From assembly GCF_003194385.1 (NCBI RefSeq), contig NZ_LAPT01000066.1, forward strand, positions 1 to 41,050: 41,050 nt of DNA, written 5' to 3'. This DNA comes from Pokkaliibacter plantistimulans. Lineage in GTDB: Bacteria > Pseudomonadota > Gammaproteobacteria > Pseudomonadales > Balneatricaceae. Positions 8,889 through 20,411 of this stretch are shown here, one piece after another (position 1 is the first letter of the stretch; each line of letters starts with the position of its first letter). The notes beneath the pieces are model-generated. The model had not been told where the DNA came from and made no database searches. It worked only from the letters and a program-made list of their open reading frames with translations. The translations under genes and the position numbers were made by a program.

Positions 8889-9830
8889 ATGAGTACGAAG
8901 AAGCGTGGCCTCGGACGTGGACTGGATGCCCTGCTGGGGGCCGGTCGTCAGCCAGTCAGTGTCAGCAGCATTGACGAACCCACTATCGAATCCTGGTTAA
9001 GTGAGCCTCAGAGTGGTGGCAGCGAAGAGCAGGCAGAGGACTCTGCCGTGCCAACCCTGCGCTTCCTTGATGTCGCGCTGATCATTCCGGGTATGGCGCA
9101 GCCGCGTCAGGTGATCGAACCGGAAAGCCTGGAGCAGCTGGCGGCCTCTATCCGTCAACAAGGTGTCATGCAACCTGTGGTAGTAAGACCACAGGGAGAC
9201 AAGTTCGAACTGATCGCCGGTGAGCGTCGCTGGCGCGCCAGCCAGCTGGCCGGACTGGACAAGGTGCCGGCACTGGTACGACAGGTATCGGATGCCGATG
9301 CCTTGGTGCTGGCGCTGGTAGAAAACATTCAGCGTGAAGATCTGAACCCGCTGGAGCAGGCCAGAGCGCTGCAGCGTTTGCAGGAAAGCAGCCAGCTGAC
9401 CCAGCAGGAAGTGGCCGACATCGTCGGTAAGTCACGCAGTGCTGTGGCCAATTTGCTGCGATTGCTTTCTCTGGAGGACAGCGTCAAACTGCGCCTCGAA
9501 CACGGTGACCTGGAAATGGGCCATGCGCGTGCGCTGCTGGCCTTGACCTCGGCCGATCAGATGATGGCGGCGGAGGAAGTGGTCGCCCGTGGTCTGTCAG
9601 TGCGACAGACTGAAGCGATGGTACGCAAGTTGCTGGCTCCTGTGCCGGAGCAGACTGTGAAAATGACTGCGGCAGAGCCGTGGATTGAGTCCCACCAAAG
9701 CCGGCTGCAACGACTGTTTGGCGACAGTGTCAGCATTCGTCACAGTGCGCGAGGCAGTGGCAAGCTGATCATCGAATACAAGGATGTGGAGCAGCTGGAG
9801 AAAATCCTCAATCAGGTGGCACCAGAATAA
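8889..9830 (+). CDS. parB: Chromosome partitioning protein ParB
   Basis: The protein has 313 residues. ParB is a CTP-dependent DNA clamp that loads at parS and stimulates ParA. The N-terminus KKRGLGRGLDALLG is the typical ParA-stimulating region. The ParB/Srx core contains QPRQVIEPESLEQLAASI, the C-motif GERRWRASQLAG and ENIQREDLNPLEQA. A helix-turn-helix follows in LTQQEVADIVGKSRSAVANLLRLL in continuous order, and the C-terminal dimerisation domain ends the protein. It is coupled to parA. A 208-bp gap with a strong promoter separates it from the atp operon. Confidence 0.95.
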   Translation: MSTKKRGLGRGLDALLGAGRQPVSVSSIDEPTIESWLSEPQSGGSEEQAEDSAVPTLRFLDVALIIPGMAQPRQVIEPESLEQLAASIRQQGVMQPVVVRPQGDKFELIAGERRWRASQLAGLDKVPALVRQVSDADALVLALVENIQREDLNPLEQARALQRLQESSQLTQQEVADIVGKSRSAVANLLRLLSLEDSVKLRLEHGDLEMGHARALLALTSADQMMAAEEVVARGLSVRQTEAMVRKLLAPVPEQTVKMTAAEPWIESHQSRLQRLFGDSVSIRHSARGSGKLIIEYKDVEQLEKILNQVAPE

Positions 9831-9944
9831 TCATAAGAATGTGATCGAGTGCTAATCCAGATTTCAGTTTGTGTCAATGGTCAGTGCCTGCGAAAACTTT
9901 AGTATAAAAAAAGGAAGCATGACCTTTTTTCCAAGCTTTTCAAG

Positions 9945-9973
9945 TTGAAGCCTCTACTACGAGGCAATATAAT
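9945..9973 (+). promoter_or_regulatory. Sigma-70 promoter of the atp operon
   Basis: TTGAAG (9945-9950) and a perfect TATAAT (9968-9973) are separated by exactly 17 bp, about 65 bp upstream of atpI. A further AT-rich stretch at 9898-9915 may act as an UP-like or second promoter element. This is the clearest promoter in the window. Confidence 0.8.
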
Positions 9974-10038
9974 GCCCAACGCTTTAATGCTGGGTAAAAT
10001 TTGTTCGAATCCTCCAGGCAAATCATTGGAGTACTCAG

Positions 10039-10431
10039 GTGAATGAGCGGCAAAAGGCCAGGCAGGCGCCGGTAAAGCGTATCCTGATCAGCCAGCTCGG
10101 CCTGAGTCTGGTGCTGGGGCTGAGTTTACTGGCATTCGATCAAATCGGTGCACTGTCCATTGTTCTGGGTGGGCTGATATGTCTGCTGCCAAATGCGTAC
10201 TTTGCATGGCGACTGTTCGCTGTTCGGGGCGCGCGTTCAAGCAGGGATATCGCCAAAGCGTTTTATAAGGGCGAAGCGGGGAAGCTGCTGATTACCATGG
10301 TGTTGTTCGCTCTGGTATTCAGTATGGTCAAACCTCTTAATGTGTTGGCACTGTTTGCTGGCTTCGTCGCTGTACAGATGATGAACTGGATTGTGCCGCT
10401 GGTTTGGAGAGGGCCCTCAACCGGGAGTTAG
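10039..10431 (+). CDS. atpI: ATP synthase accessory protein AtpI
   Basis: The protein has 130 residues, with about four hydrophobic segments: residues around 13-33, 36-55, 79-98 and 102-122. AtpI is a small membrane protein that helps assemble the c-ring and begins most atp operons. The GTG start at 10039 is supported by GGAG (10028-10031) seven bases upstream. An ATG four bases later is out of frame. Sequence conservation is low in this family, so the call leans on length, topology and position directly before atpB. Confidence 0.85.
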   Translation: MNERQKARQAPVKRILISQLGLSLVLGLSLLAFDQIGALSIVLGGLICLLPNAYFAWRLFAVRGARSSRDIAKAFYKGEAGKLLITMVLFALVFSMVKPLNVLALFAGFVAVQMMNWIVPLVWRGPSTGS

Positions 10432-10436
10432 GCTGA

Positions 10437-11304
<868 letters not shown>

Positions 11305-11336
11305 TATCAAAGAAAAAGATTTCTCTAACTCGTTAA

Positions 11337-11633
<297 letters not shown>

Positions 11634-11691
11634 TCCCTCCTTCTGAACTTAGTGTCAACTGGTTATTTCTAACCTTTGGGAGGGGTGAAGC

Positions 11692-12162
11692 GTGAATCTG
11701 AATGCGACCTTGATAGGCCAAGCCATCGCATTTGCAGTCTTCGTCCTTTTCTGTATGAAGTATGTCTGGCCGCCGGTGACAGCGGCCCTGGCAGAACGTC
11801 AGAAAAAGATTGCAGATGGCCTGGATGCCGCCGACCGTGCGAAGCGTGACCTGGAACTGGCACAAGCAAGTGCCGCTGACCAGTTGCGTTCCAGCAAGGA
11901 ACAGGCAGCGAAAATTATTGAACAAGCCAACAAGCGGGCAAACCAGATCGTAGAAGAAGCTAAAGAGCAGGCAATGGCTGAAGGCCAGCGTCTGAAAGCT
12001 GCAGCCCAAGCTGAGATCGAACAGGATGTAAACCGTGCCAAAGAAGCACTGCGTGGCCAGGTGGCTGTGCTGGCGCTGGCTGGAGCGGAAAAAATCCTGG
12101 GTGCCTCTGTCGACGAGAAAGCCCATAGCGAGCTTGTCAGCAAACTGGCAGCCGAACTGTAA
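11692..12162 (+). CDS. atpF: ATP synthase F0 subunit b
   Basis: The protein has 156 residues. One N-terminal membrane segment (about 8-27, [20 protein letters not shown]) is followed by a long charged, alanine-rich helix that forms the peripheral stalk dimer. The GTG start at 11692 is supported by GGGAGGGGTGA just upstream. The length matches the E. coli subunit (156 residues). It sits between atpE and atpH, as expected. Confidence 0.96.
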   Translation: MNLNATLIGQAIAFAVFVLFCMKYVWPPVTAALAERQKKIADGLDAADRAKRDLELAQASAADQLRSSKEQAAKIIEQANKRANQIVEEAKEQAMAEGQRLKAAAQAEIEQDVNRAKEALRGQVAVLALAGAEKILGASVDEKAHSELVSKLAAEL

Positions 12163-12174
12163 GTGAGGTGACCG

Positions 12175-12711
12175 ATGGCGGAATTGACCACATTCGCCCG
12201 GCCTTATGCCAAAGCTGCGTTTCAGTTTGCTCTGGACAAGGGTGAACTGGGTCAGTGGTCGGAAATGTTGGCCCTGGCGGCCGCTGTTGCAGAAGACAGC
12301 GAGTTTGCCAAGGTGCTCAACAATCCGGCACTGACTGCTGAACAGCAAGCTCAGGCTGTCATTGACGTCTGCGCAGAAAAAGTAACCGAGAGCGGCAAAG
12401 CCTTTTTTCAAACCATGGCGCGTAACAAGCGCCTGGTGTTGATTCCTGAAGTTTCACAGCTGTTTGAGCAGTTCAAGGCTGAGCAGGAAAACGCGACTGA
12501 CGTCGTAGTGACCTCTGCCTTTGAGCTTTCCTCCGCTGAGCAGGAGCAACTGGCACAAGCCCTCAAGGCTAAATTGAATCGGACCATCACCATAACCACC
12601 GAAGTCGATAAGAGTTTGATCGGCGGCCTGATCATCAAGGCAGGTGACATGGTTATTGACGGTTCCGTGCGCGGAAAATTGGCAAAATTGGCCGAGGCGA
12701 TCCAATCCTGA
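12175..12711 (+). CDS. atpH: ATP synthase F1 subunit delta
   Basis: The protein has 178 residues of the OSCP family, linking the peripheral stalk to the F1 head. It has the N-terminal ARPYAKAAFQFA block, NPALT, and the C-terminal block VDKSLIGGLIIKAGDMVIDG with GSVRGKLAKL. The start follows the atpF stop by 12 bases, with GTGAGGTGA as ribosome binding site. No defects are seen. Confidence 0.96.
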   Translation: MAELTTFARPYAKAAFQFALDKGELGQWSEMLALAAAVAEDSEFAKVLNNPALTAEQQAQAVIDVCAEKVTESGKAFFQTMARNKRLVLIPEVSQLFEQFKAEQENATDVVVTSAFELSSAEQEQLAQALKAKLNRTITITTEVDKSLIGGLIIKAGDMVIDGSVRGKLAKLAEAIQS

Positions 12712-12727
12712 TTGTGAGGGATAGAGC

Positions 12728-14272
12728 ATGCAGCAACTGAATCCATCTGAGATCAGCGAGATCATCAAGAAGCGGATCGAAGGTCTGAATCTCAAATCTG
12801 AGGCCCGTAATGAGGGCACAGTCGTCAGCGTTTCCGATGGTATCGTACAGATCCACGGTCTGGCTGATGTTATGTACGGTGAAATGATCGAGTTCACCGG
12901 CGGCGTATACGGCATGGCACTGAACCTGGAGCGTGACTCTGTAGGTGCTGTGGTTCTGGGTGATTACCAGGGCCTGTCCGAAGGTATGACCGTCAAGTGT
13001 ACCGGTCGTGTACTTGAAGTTCCTGTTGGTCCAGAACTGCTGGGCCGCGTTGTTGATGCCCTGGGTAACCCCATCGATGGCAAAGGTCCGCTGAATACTA
13101 CTCGCAGCGAGCCTATCGAAAAGGTTGCTCCTGGTGTTATCTGGCGTAAATCCGTTGACCAGCCTGTACAGACTGGTTACAAGGCGGTTGACTCCATGGT
13201 GCCTATCGGCCGTGGCCAGCGTGAGCTGATCATCGGCGACCGTCAGACCGGTAAAACCGCAATGGCGATCGACACCATCATCGCGCAGAAGCACTCCGGC
13301 ATTAAATGTATCTATGTTGCGATTGGTCAGAAACAGTCCACTATCGCCAACGTAGTACGCAAGCTGGAAGAGCACGGTGCGATGGATCACACCATCGTGG
13401 TTGCCGCGGGCGCTGCTGATCCTGCTTCCATGCAGTATCTGTCTGCCTACGCTGGTTGCACCATGGGTGAATACTTCCGTGATAACGGCGAAGACGCACT
13501 GATTATTTATGATGACCTGACCAAGCAGGCCTGGGCCTACCGTCAGATCTCTCTGCTGCTGAAGCGCCCACCTGGCCGTGAAGCCTATCCTGGTGACGTG
13601 TTCTATTTACACTCACGTCTGCTCGAGCGTGCTGCTCGTGTCAGCGCTGATTACGTAGAGCGTTACACTGAAGGCCGCGTGACTGGCCAGACCGGTTCTC
13701 TGACCGCGCTGCCCATCATCGAAACTCAGGCTGGCGACGTTTCCGCTTTCGTTCCGACCAACGTAATTTCCATTACCGATGGTCAGATCTTCCTGGAAAC
13801 CAACCTGTTCAACGCCGGTATCCGTCCTGCGATGAACGCTGGTATCTCCGTATCCCGTGTTGGTGGTGCGGCCCAGACCAAGATCATCAAGAAGCTGGGT
13901 GGTGGTATCCGTCTGGCACTGGCTCAGTATCGTGAACTGGCAGCCTTTGCTCAGTTTGCTTCTGATCTGGACGAAGCGACCCGCAAACAGCTGGAGCACG
14001 GTCAGCGTGTGACTGAACTGATGAAACAGAATCAGTTCAAGCCTATGTCTGTTGCTGAAATGGGTGTTGTTCTGTATGCCGCTACTGAAGGCTTCCTGAA
14101 CGATATCCCTGTTGCCAAGATCGGCTCTTTCGAAGCAGGTCTGGTAGCGTACTTCAACTCTGAGTGCGCTGACCTGATCGCCAAGATTGGTGGAGATGGC
14201 AACTACAACGACGGCATCGCTGCTGAAATCAAAGCCGGTATCGAGAAATTCAAAGCGACTGGTTCCTGGTAA
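12728..14272 (+). CDS. atpA: ATP synthase F1 subunit alpha
   Basis: The protein has 514 residues. It is the non-catalytic nucleotide-binding subunit of the F1 hexamer. The Walker A motif GDRQTGKT is at 170-177. The arginine-finger block is [11 protein letters not shown], and the conserved [22 protein letters not shown] region is present, broken here only for naming. Length and order are standard. A perfect hairpin follows the stop at 14280-14301. Confidence 0.97.
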   Translation: MQQLNPSEISEIIKKRIEGLNLKSEARNEGTVVSVSDGIVQIHGLADVMYGEMIEFTGGVYGMALNLERDSVGAVVLGDYQGLSEGMTVKCTGRVLEVPVGPELLGRVVDALGNPIDGKGPLNTTRSEPIEKVAPGVIWRKSVDQPVQTGYKAVDSMVPIGRGQRELIIGDRQTGKTAMAIDTIIAQKHSGIKCIYVAIGQKQSTIANVVRKLEEHGAMDHTIVVAAGAADPASMQYLSAYAGCTMGEYFRDNGEDALIIYDDLTKQAWAYRQISLLLKRPPGREAYPGDVFYLHSRLLERAARVSADYVERYTEGRVTGQTGSLTALPIIETQAGDVSAFVPTNVISITDGQIFLETNLFNAGIRPAMNAGISVSRVGGAAQTKIIKKLGGGIRLALAQYRELAAFAQFASDLDEATRKQLEHGQRVTELMKQNQFKPMSVAEMGVVLYAATEGFLNDIPVAKIGSFEAGLVAYFNSECADLIAKIGGDGNYNDGIAAEIKAGIEKFKATGSW

Positions 14273-14279
14273 TCCGGGT

Positions 14280-14301
14280 GCGGCAGGGGTAACCCTGCCG
14301 C
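14280..14301 (+). promoter_or_regulatory. Intra-operon GNRA-loop hairpin after atpA
   Basis: A perfect 9-bp stem GCGGCAGGG/CCCTGCCGC is closed by a GTAA (GNRA-type) tetraloop, immediately after the atpA stop and before atpG. No T-run follows, so processing or 3'-end protection is more likely than termination. Confidence 0.55.
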
Positions 14302-14328
14302 TGTCGCTGAACGCTTGAGGCAGAGATT

Positions 14329-15189
14329 ATGGCAGCAGGAAAAGAGATCAAATCGCAGATTGCGAGTATCAAGAGTACGCAGAAGATCACCAGCGCCATG
14401 GAAATGGTCGCGGTATCCAAAATGCGGAAAGCCCAGGACCGTATGGCAGCCAGCCGCCCCTACGCGGAGCGTATTGCTGATGTCATTCGTCACGTGGCGA
14501 ACTCCAATCCCGAATACAAGCATCTGTACCTGCAAGAACGCGACGTCAAGCGCGTAGGCTTCATTGTTATCTCTACTGATCGTGGTTTGTGCGGTGGTCT
14601 GAACATCAACGCCTTCAAAGCCATGATCAAGGTAATGAAGCAGTACGCCGACAAGGGCGTCGAGATTGACATTTGTGCCGTAGGCACCAAAGCAGGTTCT
14701 TTCTTCCGCAACTACGGTGGCAAGGTTGTCGCATACGCCAACCACCTGGGCGACAAGCCGGAAGTCAAAGACCTGATTGGTATCGTCAAGGTGATGTTGG
14801 ATGCCTATGACGAAGGCCGCCTGGACCGTCTGTATCTGGTGTCGAACAAGTTCGTCAACACCATGACCCAGCAGCCTGCTGTTGTACAAATGCTGCCCTT
14901 GCAGGCAGAAGACAATGATGGTCTGAAGCACCACTGGGACTATCTTTACGAGCCCGATGCCAAAGCACTCCTGGACGGTTTGTTGATTCGTTATGTGGAG
15001 TCACTGGTGTATCAGGGTGTGGTGGAAAACGTTGCCTGTGAGCAGGCTGCACGTATGATCGCGATGAAGAATGCCTCCGATAACGCGGGCAACATCATCA
15101 AAGAACTGCAGCTGGTCTACAACAAGGCTCGTCAGGCTTCCATCACCCAGGAAATTGCCGAGATCGTCGGTGGTGCGGCAGCGGTGTAA
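14329..15189 (+). CDS. atpG: ATP synthase F1 subunit gamma
   Basis: The protein has 286 residues and forms the central rotor shaft. The N-terminal helix has [17 protein letters not shown] followed by [11 protein letters not shown]. The middle block is [11 protein letters not shown]. The C-terminal helix carries [17 protein letters not shown] and [20 protein letters not shown], both family signatures. A gamma with both termini intact and standard length fits its place between atpA and atpD. Confidence 0.97.
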   Translation: MAAGKEIKSQIASIKSTQKITSAMEMVAVSKMRKAQDRMAASRPYAERIADVIRHVANSNPEYKHLYLQERDVKRVGFIVISTDRGLCGGLNINAFKAMIKVMKQYADKGVEIDICAVGTKAGSFFRNYGGKVVAYANHLGDKPEVKDLIGIVKVMLDAYDEGRLDRLYLVSNKFVNTMTQQPAVVQMLPLQAEDNDGLKHHWDYLYEPDAKALLDGLLIRYVESLVYQGVVENVACEQAARMIAMKNASDNAGNIIKELQLVYNKARQASITQEIAEIVGGAAAV

Positions 15190-15218
15190 CCACCGCAACA
15201 CAGGCTTACTGAGATTAA

Positions 15219-16607
<1,389 letters not shown>

Positions 16608-16657
16608 TCGTCTCCAGCGACGGTTATTCCCATAACCATAGCTAGAGGGGGTTAACC

Positions 16658-17083
16658 ATGGCTATGACAGTTCACTGCAATATTGTCAGCTCCGAAGAGG
16701 CAATCTTTTCCGGGTTGGTGGAACTGGTCGTTGCCAGCGGGAGTCTAGGTGATCTGGGTATTGCCCCAGGTCACGCTCCGCTCCTGACCCAGCTCAAGCC
16801 GGGTCCGGTGCGTGTCATCAAGCAGGATGGCGACGAGGAAATCATCTATGTATCCGGTGGTTTTCTGGAAGTGCAGCCCAACATGGTAACCGTGTTGGCT
16901 GACACCGCGATCCGTGCCAATGACCTTGATGAGTCCATTGCTCTGGAAGCCAAGAAAGAGGCGGAACAGGCAATGTCGAATCATAACGCGGAGTTGGACT
17001 ATTCCCGTGCCGCCGTTCAGTTGGCGGAAGCGGCTGCGCAGTTGCGCGTACTGGAACAGTTGCGCAAGAAAACCGGCCGTTAA
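16658..17083 (+). CDS. atpC: ATP synthase F1 subunit epsilon (operon copy)
   Basis: The protein has 141 residues. An N-terminal beta-sandwich contains [21 protein letters not shown] and [15 protein letters not shown]-terminal helical hairpin ends [16 protein letters not shown]. It caps the rotor and inhibits ATP hydrolysis. GAGGGGG precedes the ATG. It closes the nine-gene atp operon and is followed 22 bases later by an intrinsic terminator. A second epsilon-like gene follows at 17412. Confidence 0.95.
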   Translation: MAMTVHCNIVSSEEAIFSGLVELVVASGSLGDLGIAPGHAPLLTQLKPGPVRVIKQDGDEEIIYVSGGFLEVQPNMVTVLADTAIRANDLDESIALEAKKEAEQAMSNHNAELDYSRAAVQLAEAAAQLRVLEQLRKKTGR

Positions 17084-17104
17084 TCGGCAAGCTCAGGTCC
17101 ATAA

Positions 17105-17129
17105 AAAGGCAGCTCAGGCTGCCTTTTTT
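17105..17129 (+). terminator. Intrinsic terminator of the atp operon
   Basis: The stem AAGGCAGC/GCTGCCTT (17106-17113 and 17118-17125) has loop TCAG and runs into six T residues. This is a standard rho-independent terminator directly after atpC. Confidence 0.9.
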
Positions 17130-17411
17130 GTTTCTGTTGCCCGGTAATCGACCACGGTATCACCTGTGCTGAGTGTTGTTCTGCTCACTCTTTGTATTCA
17201 AACGCTTGCACCGTCTGGAACGCTGAATTGAGGCTGCCCCTGCCTGCCACTGTGGTAGCACTTGTGTCAGGATTGTGGATCTTGCCGTTTCAGCCATGCA
17301 GATCAGCCGTTCACAGAAGAGGCTTTGCTAGAGTAGGGCGAATAACTGCTGTTGATGGCTCAGAGCCAAGGCTGCACTGGTCGCACTTCGCTATCGCCCA
17401 AGGATGACTCC
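17130..17411. other. Gap between the two atpC genes
   Basis: No gene, strong promoter or extended repeat is recognised. A frame beginning at TTG 17352 runs into the second atpC, but its first 20 residues have no counterpart in epsilon subunits. The gap follows a terminator, so the second atpC should have its own promoter somewhere here. Confidence 0.4.
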
Positions 17412-17837
17412 ATGGATAAACATCTATTGCTGGATTTGGTTACGCCAGAAGGATCACTGTTCAGTGGTCAAGCGCGTCATGTGATTCTGACTACCCAGTG
17501 GGGGGATGTGGGTATTTACCCCGGTCATGCCCCGCTGCTGGCTGAGTTGGGCCCTGGCCCGTTGCGTGTGTATGACATGCAGGGTGAGGAGCAAATCTAT
17601 TTTGTACCCGCCGGATTTCTAGAAGTTCAGCCCGGGCGCACCATCGTGCTGGCCGATACGGCCTTGCGTGCTCAGGATCTGGATAAAGTCGCGGCAGAAA
17701 AGGCCAAGCGCGATGCCGAAGCAGAGTTTGCTGCTCATCATGACCGCGAGAGTGCTGATCATGTGGCACGTGCAGCGGCGATGCTACGCACACTGCACGA
17801 GCTGAGCCTGAGCCGCAAAGGCAACATCAAGCGCTGA
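17412..17837 (+). CDS. Second ATP synthase epsilon-subunit homologue
   Basis: The protein has 141 residues, the same length as the operon AtpC, and aligns along its whole length with clear divergence. Shared blocks include GDVGIYPGHAPLL, GFLEVQP and VLADTALRAQDLD, with the helical C-terminus ARAAAMLRTLHEL. The ATG at 17412 has AAGGA eight bases upstream. It is separated from atpC by a terminator and 280 bp, so it is not simply the last operon gene. No other alternative ATP synthase genes lie nearby. It could be a condition-specific epsilon with different inhibition properties, or a redundant paralogue. Its stop falls in an inverted repeat shared with the convergent gene. Confidence 0.9.
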   Translation: MDKHLLLDLVTPEGSLFSGQARHVILTTQWGDVGIYPGHAPLLAELGPGPLRVYDMQGEEQIYFVPAGFLEVQPGRTIVLADTALRAQDLDKVAAEKAKRDAEAEFAAHHDRESADHVARAAAMLRTLHELSLSRKGNIKR

Positions 17838-17853
17838 TCGGGTGATCAGCGCT
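17830..17853. terminator. Perfect inverted repeat between convergent genes
   Basis: AGCGCTGATC (17830-17839) pairs perfectly with GATCAGCGCT (17844-17853) across loop GGGT. It covers the stop codons of both the second atpC and the convergent aminotransferase. No T-run is present on either side, so a bidirectional terminator or mRNA end-protecting hairpin is inferred only from position. Confidence 0.5.
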
Positions 17854-19018
17854 GACGACGAACAAAGTCATCCAGACGTTGTAAACCTTCCTGCAGACGA
17901 ACTGGCGACGTCGCGTAACACCAGCGTAGCCAGCCTTCGCCTTCCTCACCAAAGGCGCGACCTGGGGCCAGCCCAAGGCCAACCTCGTTAAGCAGCGCTC
18001 GTGCCAGTGCCAGTGAGTCATTGAAGCCATCGATGCGGAAGAAGGCATACATAGCGCCATCGGCGTAAGGCAGGGTTACACCGTCGATAGCGGTTAGCCC
18101 TTCGACCATCAGTTGCCGTTGAGCGCCCAGTTGCTGGCGCAGCTGCTCGACATAGGGCTCTCCCTGCTGAATGGCGGCCATTGCACCACGCTGCACAAAC
18201 TCCGGCACGCACGAGGTGTTGTATTCCACCAATTTGGCCAAATCATCGGCCAGTGCGGCTGGAATCGTCAGCCAGCCAGTACGCCATCCGGTCATGCACC
18301 AGGCTTTGGAGAAACTGTTGACGCCGATGATCAGATCATCGTCTTCCTTCCTGGCCAGAAAAGAAGGGGCGCTGTCCAGGCCGCTGCGATACACCAGTCG
18401 CTCATAGACGTCGTCAGCCAGAATCCAGATACCGTGTTTGCGGCAATGTTCCAGCACAATACGTTGCTCGTCGTCGGCAATGGTCCACCCTGTAGGATTA
18501 TTGGGCGAGTTGATCAGTAACAGACGGGTATCGGGAGTCAGTGTGTCCAGCAGGCGTTGCAGATCTAGCTGCCAGCCCTGATCGGTAATCTGCAGAGGTA
18601 CACGTTCGACATGGGCACTCAGTACGCGTGGAATTTCCACCAGATTGGGCCAAAGCGGCGTAACCGCCACGACCTTGTCACCCGGGCTCAGTAGCAGTTG
18701 CATGGCCAGCATCAGGGCGGATATACCTGAGCCCGTCACACCTATCTGTTCGGCAGTGAAGGGGCGGTGATGCAACTGGCTGAGGTAGCTGGCAATCCCT
18801 TCGCGCAGCCACGGACGACCCAGATTCTGTGAGTAGAAGGTTTCACCCTGCTGCAGTGAGGCCATGGCCGCTTCACGGATAAATCCCGGCGTAGGCTGGT
18901 CACTTTCACCGAACCAGAAGGGCAGCACGCCCTCACGCCCCATAGCGGTATTGGCCACTTCACGGATTAAGGACGCCGACAGGGACTGTACGGCAGTACG
19001 GGCACTAGGTTGCGGCAT
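17846..19018 (-). CDS. PLP-dependent class I/II aminotransferase
   Basis: The protein has 390 residues of fold type I. Visible features are the N-terminal GESDQPTP, the substrate and cofactor region NSPNNPTGW and DDVYERLVY. The Schiff-base lysine is K238 in VNSFSKAWCMTGWRTGW, which also supplies phosphate-binding Arg. A C-terminal arginine lies in LRWCYATS. It resembles aspartate or aromatic aminotransferases of the AspC/PatA-like group, but the substrate cannot be set. It is convergent with the second atpC and stands alone as a transcription unit, with the divergent edge facing the XRE regulator tail. Confidence 0.85.
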   Translation of the reverse strand: MPQPSARTAVQSLSASLIREVANTAMGREGVLPFWFGESDQPTPGFIREAAMASLQQGETFYSQNLGRPWLREGIASYLSQLHHRPFTAEQIGVTGSGISALMLAMQLLLSPGDKVVAVTPLWPNLVEIPRVLSAHVERVPLQITDQGWQLDLQRLLDTLTPDTRLLLINSPNNPTGWTIADDEQRIVLEHCRKHGIWILADDVYERLVYRSGLDSAPSFLARKEDDDLIIGVNSFSKAWCMTGWRTGWLTIPAALADDLAKLVEYNTSCVPEFVQRGAMAAIQQGEPYVEQLRQQLGAQRQLMVEGLTAIDGVTLPYADGAMYAFFRIDGFNDSLALARALLNEVGLGLAPGRAFGEEGEGWLRWCYATSPVRLQEGLQRLDDFVRRQR

Positions 19019-19127
19019 GATCGAACTCGTTCCTGAGTGGCTGAGAAAAGGCTGATTGTTGAACAGTTATGCCAGATTTTCCTCTGCCACGCTACAGCAG
19101 ACAGTCATCCACCCTCGGGCGAGGCAG

Positions 19128-19739
19128 TTACTGACGCAACAGTACCACCAGATATTCACAGCTGGTTGTCCCGGGGTTAAAAAAGCGACAGTCACTGGGT
19201 GAGCCCAGCTCCAGGCAGTCACCTGTGGATAACTGATGCAGCGTCTCTCCTTCGGTGAACTCCAGCTTCCCTTGCGTCACCCAGATCAGCTGACGGAAAA
19301 AGGCGAAGGCCGAGGCGGGATAGCTGACGCTGGCACCTACGGGCAGCTCGACTTGCACCAGATCCAGTGGCAAGTCAGAAGTAGGGGATAACTGACGACG
19401 GATAAAGCCGGTTTCAGGGTCACGCCATTGCGGTTGATCCTGACGCCGACGCAGCCGGCCTCCCTGTTGCTCGGTTCTGGCCAGCAGTGTGGACAGGGTC
19501 AGGCCAAAGGCACCGGACAGCTTGCCCAGCAGCGTCGCAGTGGGGCTGGTTTCCCCGCGCTCAATCTTGCTGATCATTGCCTTGGAGACGCCGGAGCGCT
19601 GCGCCAGTTCATCCAGCGACCATTGCCGCTGCTTACGTTCGATGCGAATGCGTGCTGCCAGCTGTGTGGTAGGGTCTTCGCTGTTCTGTTCAGTCAGGCT
19701 CACGGAAGCCTCGGTTGGTGCTGTTGTGGGTATGGTCAT
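19128..19739 (-). CDS. XRE-cupin transcriptional regulator (SutR/YdcN-like)
   Basis: The protein has 203 residues from the ATG at 19739. A frame continues upstream for 59 residues, but that part has no family match and crosses the promoter region. An XRE helix-turn-helix (about 26-87) includes LDELAQRSGVSKAMISKIE and GETSPTATLLGKLS. A cupin domain (about 126-203) includes GDCLELGSPSDCRF. Such proteins sense small ligands through the cupin barrel. It is divergent from a MnaT-like acetyltransferase and a YdcZ-type protein. A perfect 14-bp palindrome sits between the start codons, so it probably controls itself and that pair. Confidence 0.85.
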   Translation of the reverse strand: MTIPTTAPTEASVSLTEQNSEDPTTQLAARIRIERKQRQWSLDELAQRSGVSKAMISKIERGETSPTATLLGKLSGAFGLTLSTLLARTEQQGGRLRRRQDQPQWRDPETGFIRRQLSPTSDLPLDLVQVELPVGASVSYPASAFAFFRQLIWVTQGKLEFTEGETLHQLSTGDCLELGSPSDCRFFNPGTTSCEYLVVLLRQ

Positions 19740-19756
19740 GGTGATTTTATGATCAG

Positions 19757-19786
19757 TTGACTTGTGTCCACTATAGTGGATATTCT
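19757..19786 (+). promoter_or_regulatory. Promoter with overlapping palindromic operator
   Basis: TTGACT (19757-19762) and TATTCT (19781-19786), 18 bp apart, face the acetyltransferase gene. The spacer contains the perfect palindrome TCCACTATAGTGGA (19767-19780). It lies 27 bp from the XRE-cupin start on the other strand, fitting a repressor site for that regulator. Confidence 0.55.
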
Positions 19787-19892
19787 TCCGCAATCCCAGC
19801 TTCCCGTCAGATTCCTGCGTGACAGTGGCCACGGTTGCCACCGTGGTAGTGCCACAGGTGGCTGGTATTACTTCACCCTTCGGAGCCTCATC

Positions 19893-20408
19893 ATGTTGAT
19901 TCGTGCTGCCACCCATGCTGATTTGCCCGCCATTCTGGCGATTTACAACGATGTCATCGCCACCTCCACCGCGGTCTATGCTCTGGAACCGGTCAGTCTG
20001 GAAGATCGTACGGCCTGGTATGAGGGCCGTCTGGCACAGGGCTATCCGGTGCTGGTGGCAGAGGATCAGGGCGAAGTGGTGGGCTTTTCATCTTTCGGTG
20101 AGTGGCGCGGTGCCTGGCACGGTTTCCGTTTTACCGTTGAGCACAGTGTCCACGTGCGCGCTGACCAGCGCGGCAAAGGGGTGGGAGCGCAGCTGGTAGA
20201 GGCGCTGTTTCCGTTGGCACTGGCACTCGGCAAGCATGTCATTATCGGTGGTATTGATGCGGAAAATGCCGGCTCGGTGCGCTTCCATGAGCGTCTGGGG
20301 TTCAAGACAGTGGCGCATTTCCCCGAAGTGGGACACAAGTTTGGTCGCTGGCTGGATCTGGTGTTTATGCAGCGTTTCCTTGATGCGCCCGGCGCCGAGC
20401 GAGACTGA
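19893..20408 (+). CDS. GNAT N-acetyltransferase, MnaT/phosphinothricin-acetyltransferase-like
   Basis: The protein has 171 residues. Features of this GNAT branch are IRAATHADLPAILAIYNDVI, the R-W pair in DRTAWYEGR and TVEHSVHV. The acetyl-CoA loop is QRGKGVGAQLVEAL. NAGSVRFHERLGF and the terminal VGHKFGRWLDLVFMQ also match. Proteins like this acetylate methionine sulfone or sulfoximine and phosphinothricin-like amino acids. The ATG at 19893 is chosen because family members begin there. The frame stays open further upstream but without homology. The YdcZ-type gene starts three bases after the stop. In E. coli mnaT and ydcZ are also neighbours. Confidence 0.85.
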   Translation: MLIRAATHADLPAILAIYNDVIATSTAVYALEPVSLEDRTAWYEGRLAQGYPVLVAEDQGEVVGFSSFGEWRGAWHGFRFTVEHSVHVRADQRGKGVGAQLVEALFPLALALGKHVIIGGIDAENAGSVRFHERLGFKTVAHFPEVGHKFGRWLDLVFMQRFLDAPGAERD

Positions 20409-20411
20409 GCC

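Noticed and set aside
8041-10038. parS sites near parAB
   Set aside because: No match to the TGTTTCACGTGAAACA type palindrome was found by eye here or elsewhere in the window.
17352-17411. Upstream TTG start adding 20 residues to the second atpC
   Set aside because: The added residues have no epsilon-family match, and ATG 17412 has a well-placed AAGGA.
19740-19916. N-terminal 59-residue extension of the XRE-cupin regulator
   Set aside because: It would overlap the divergent acetyltransferase start and the operator palindrome and has no domain similarity.
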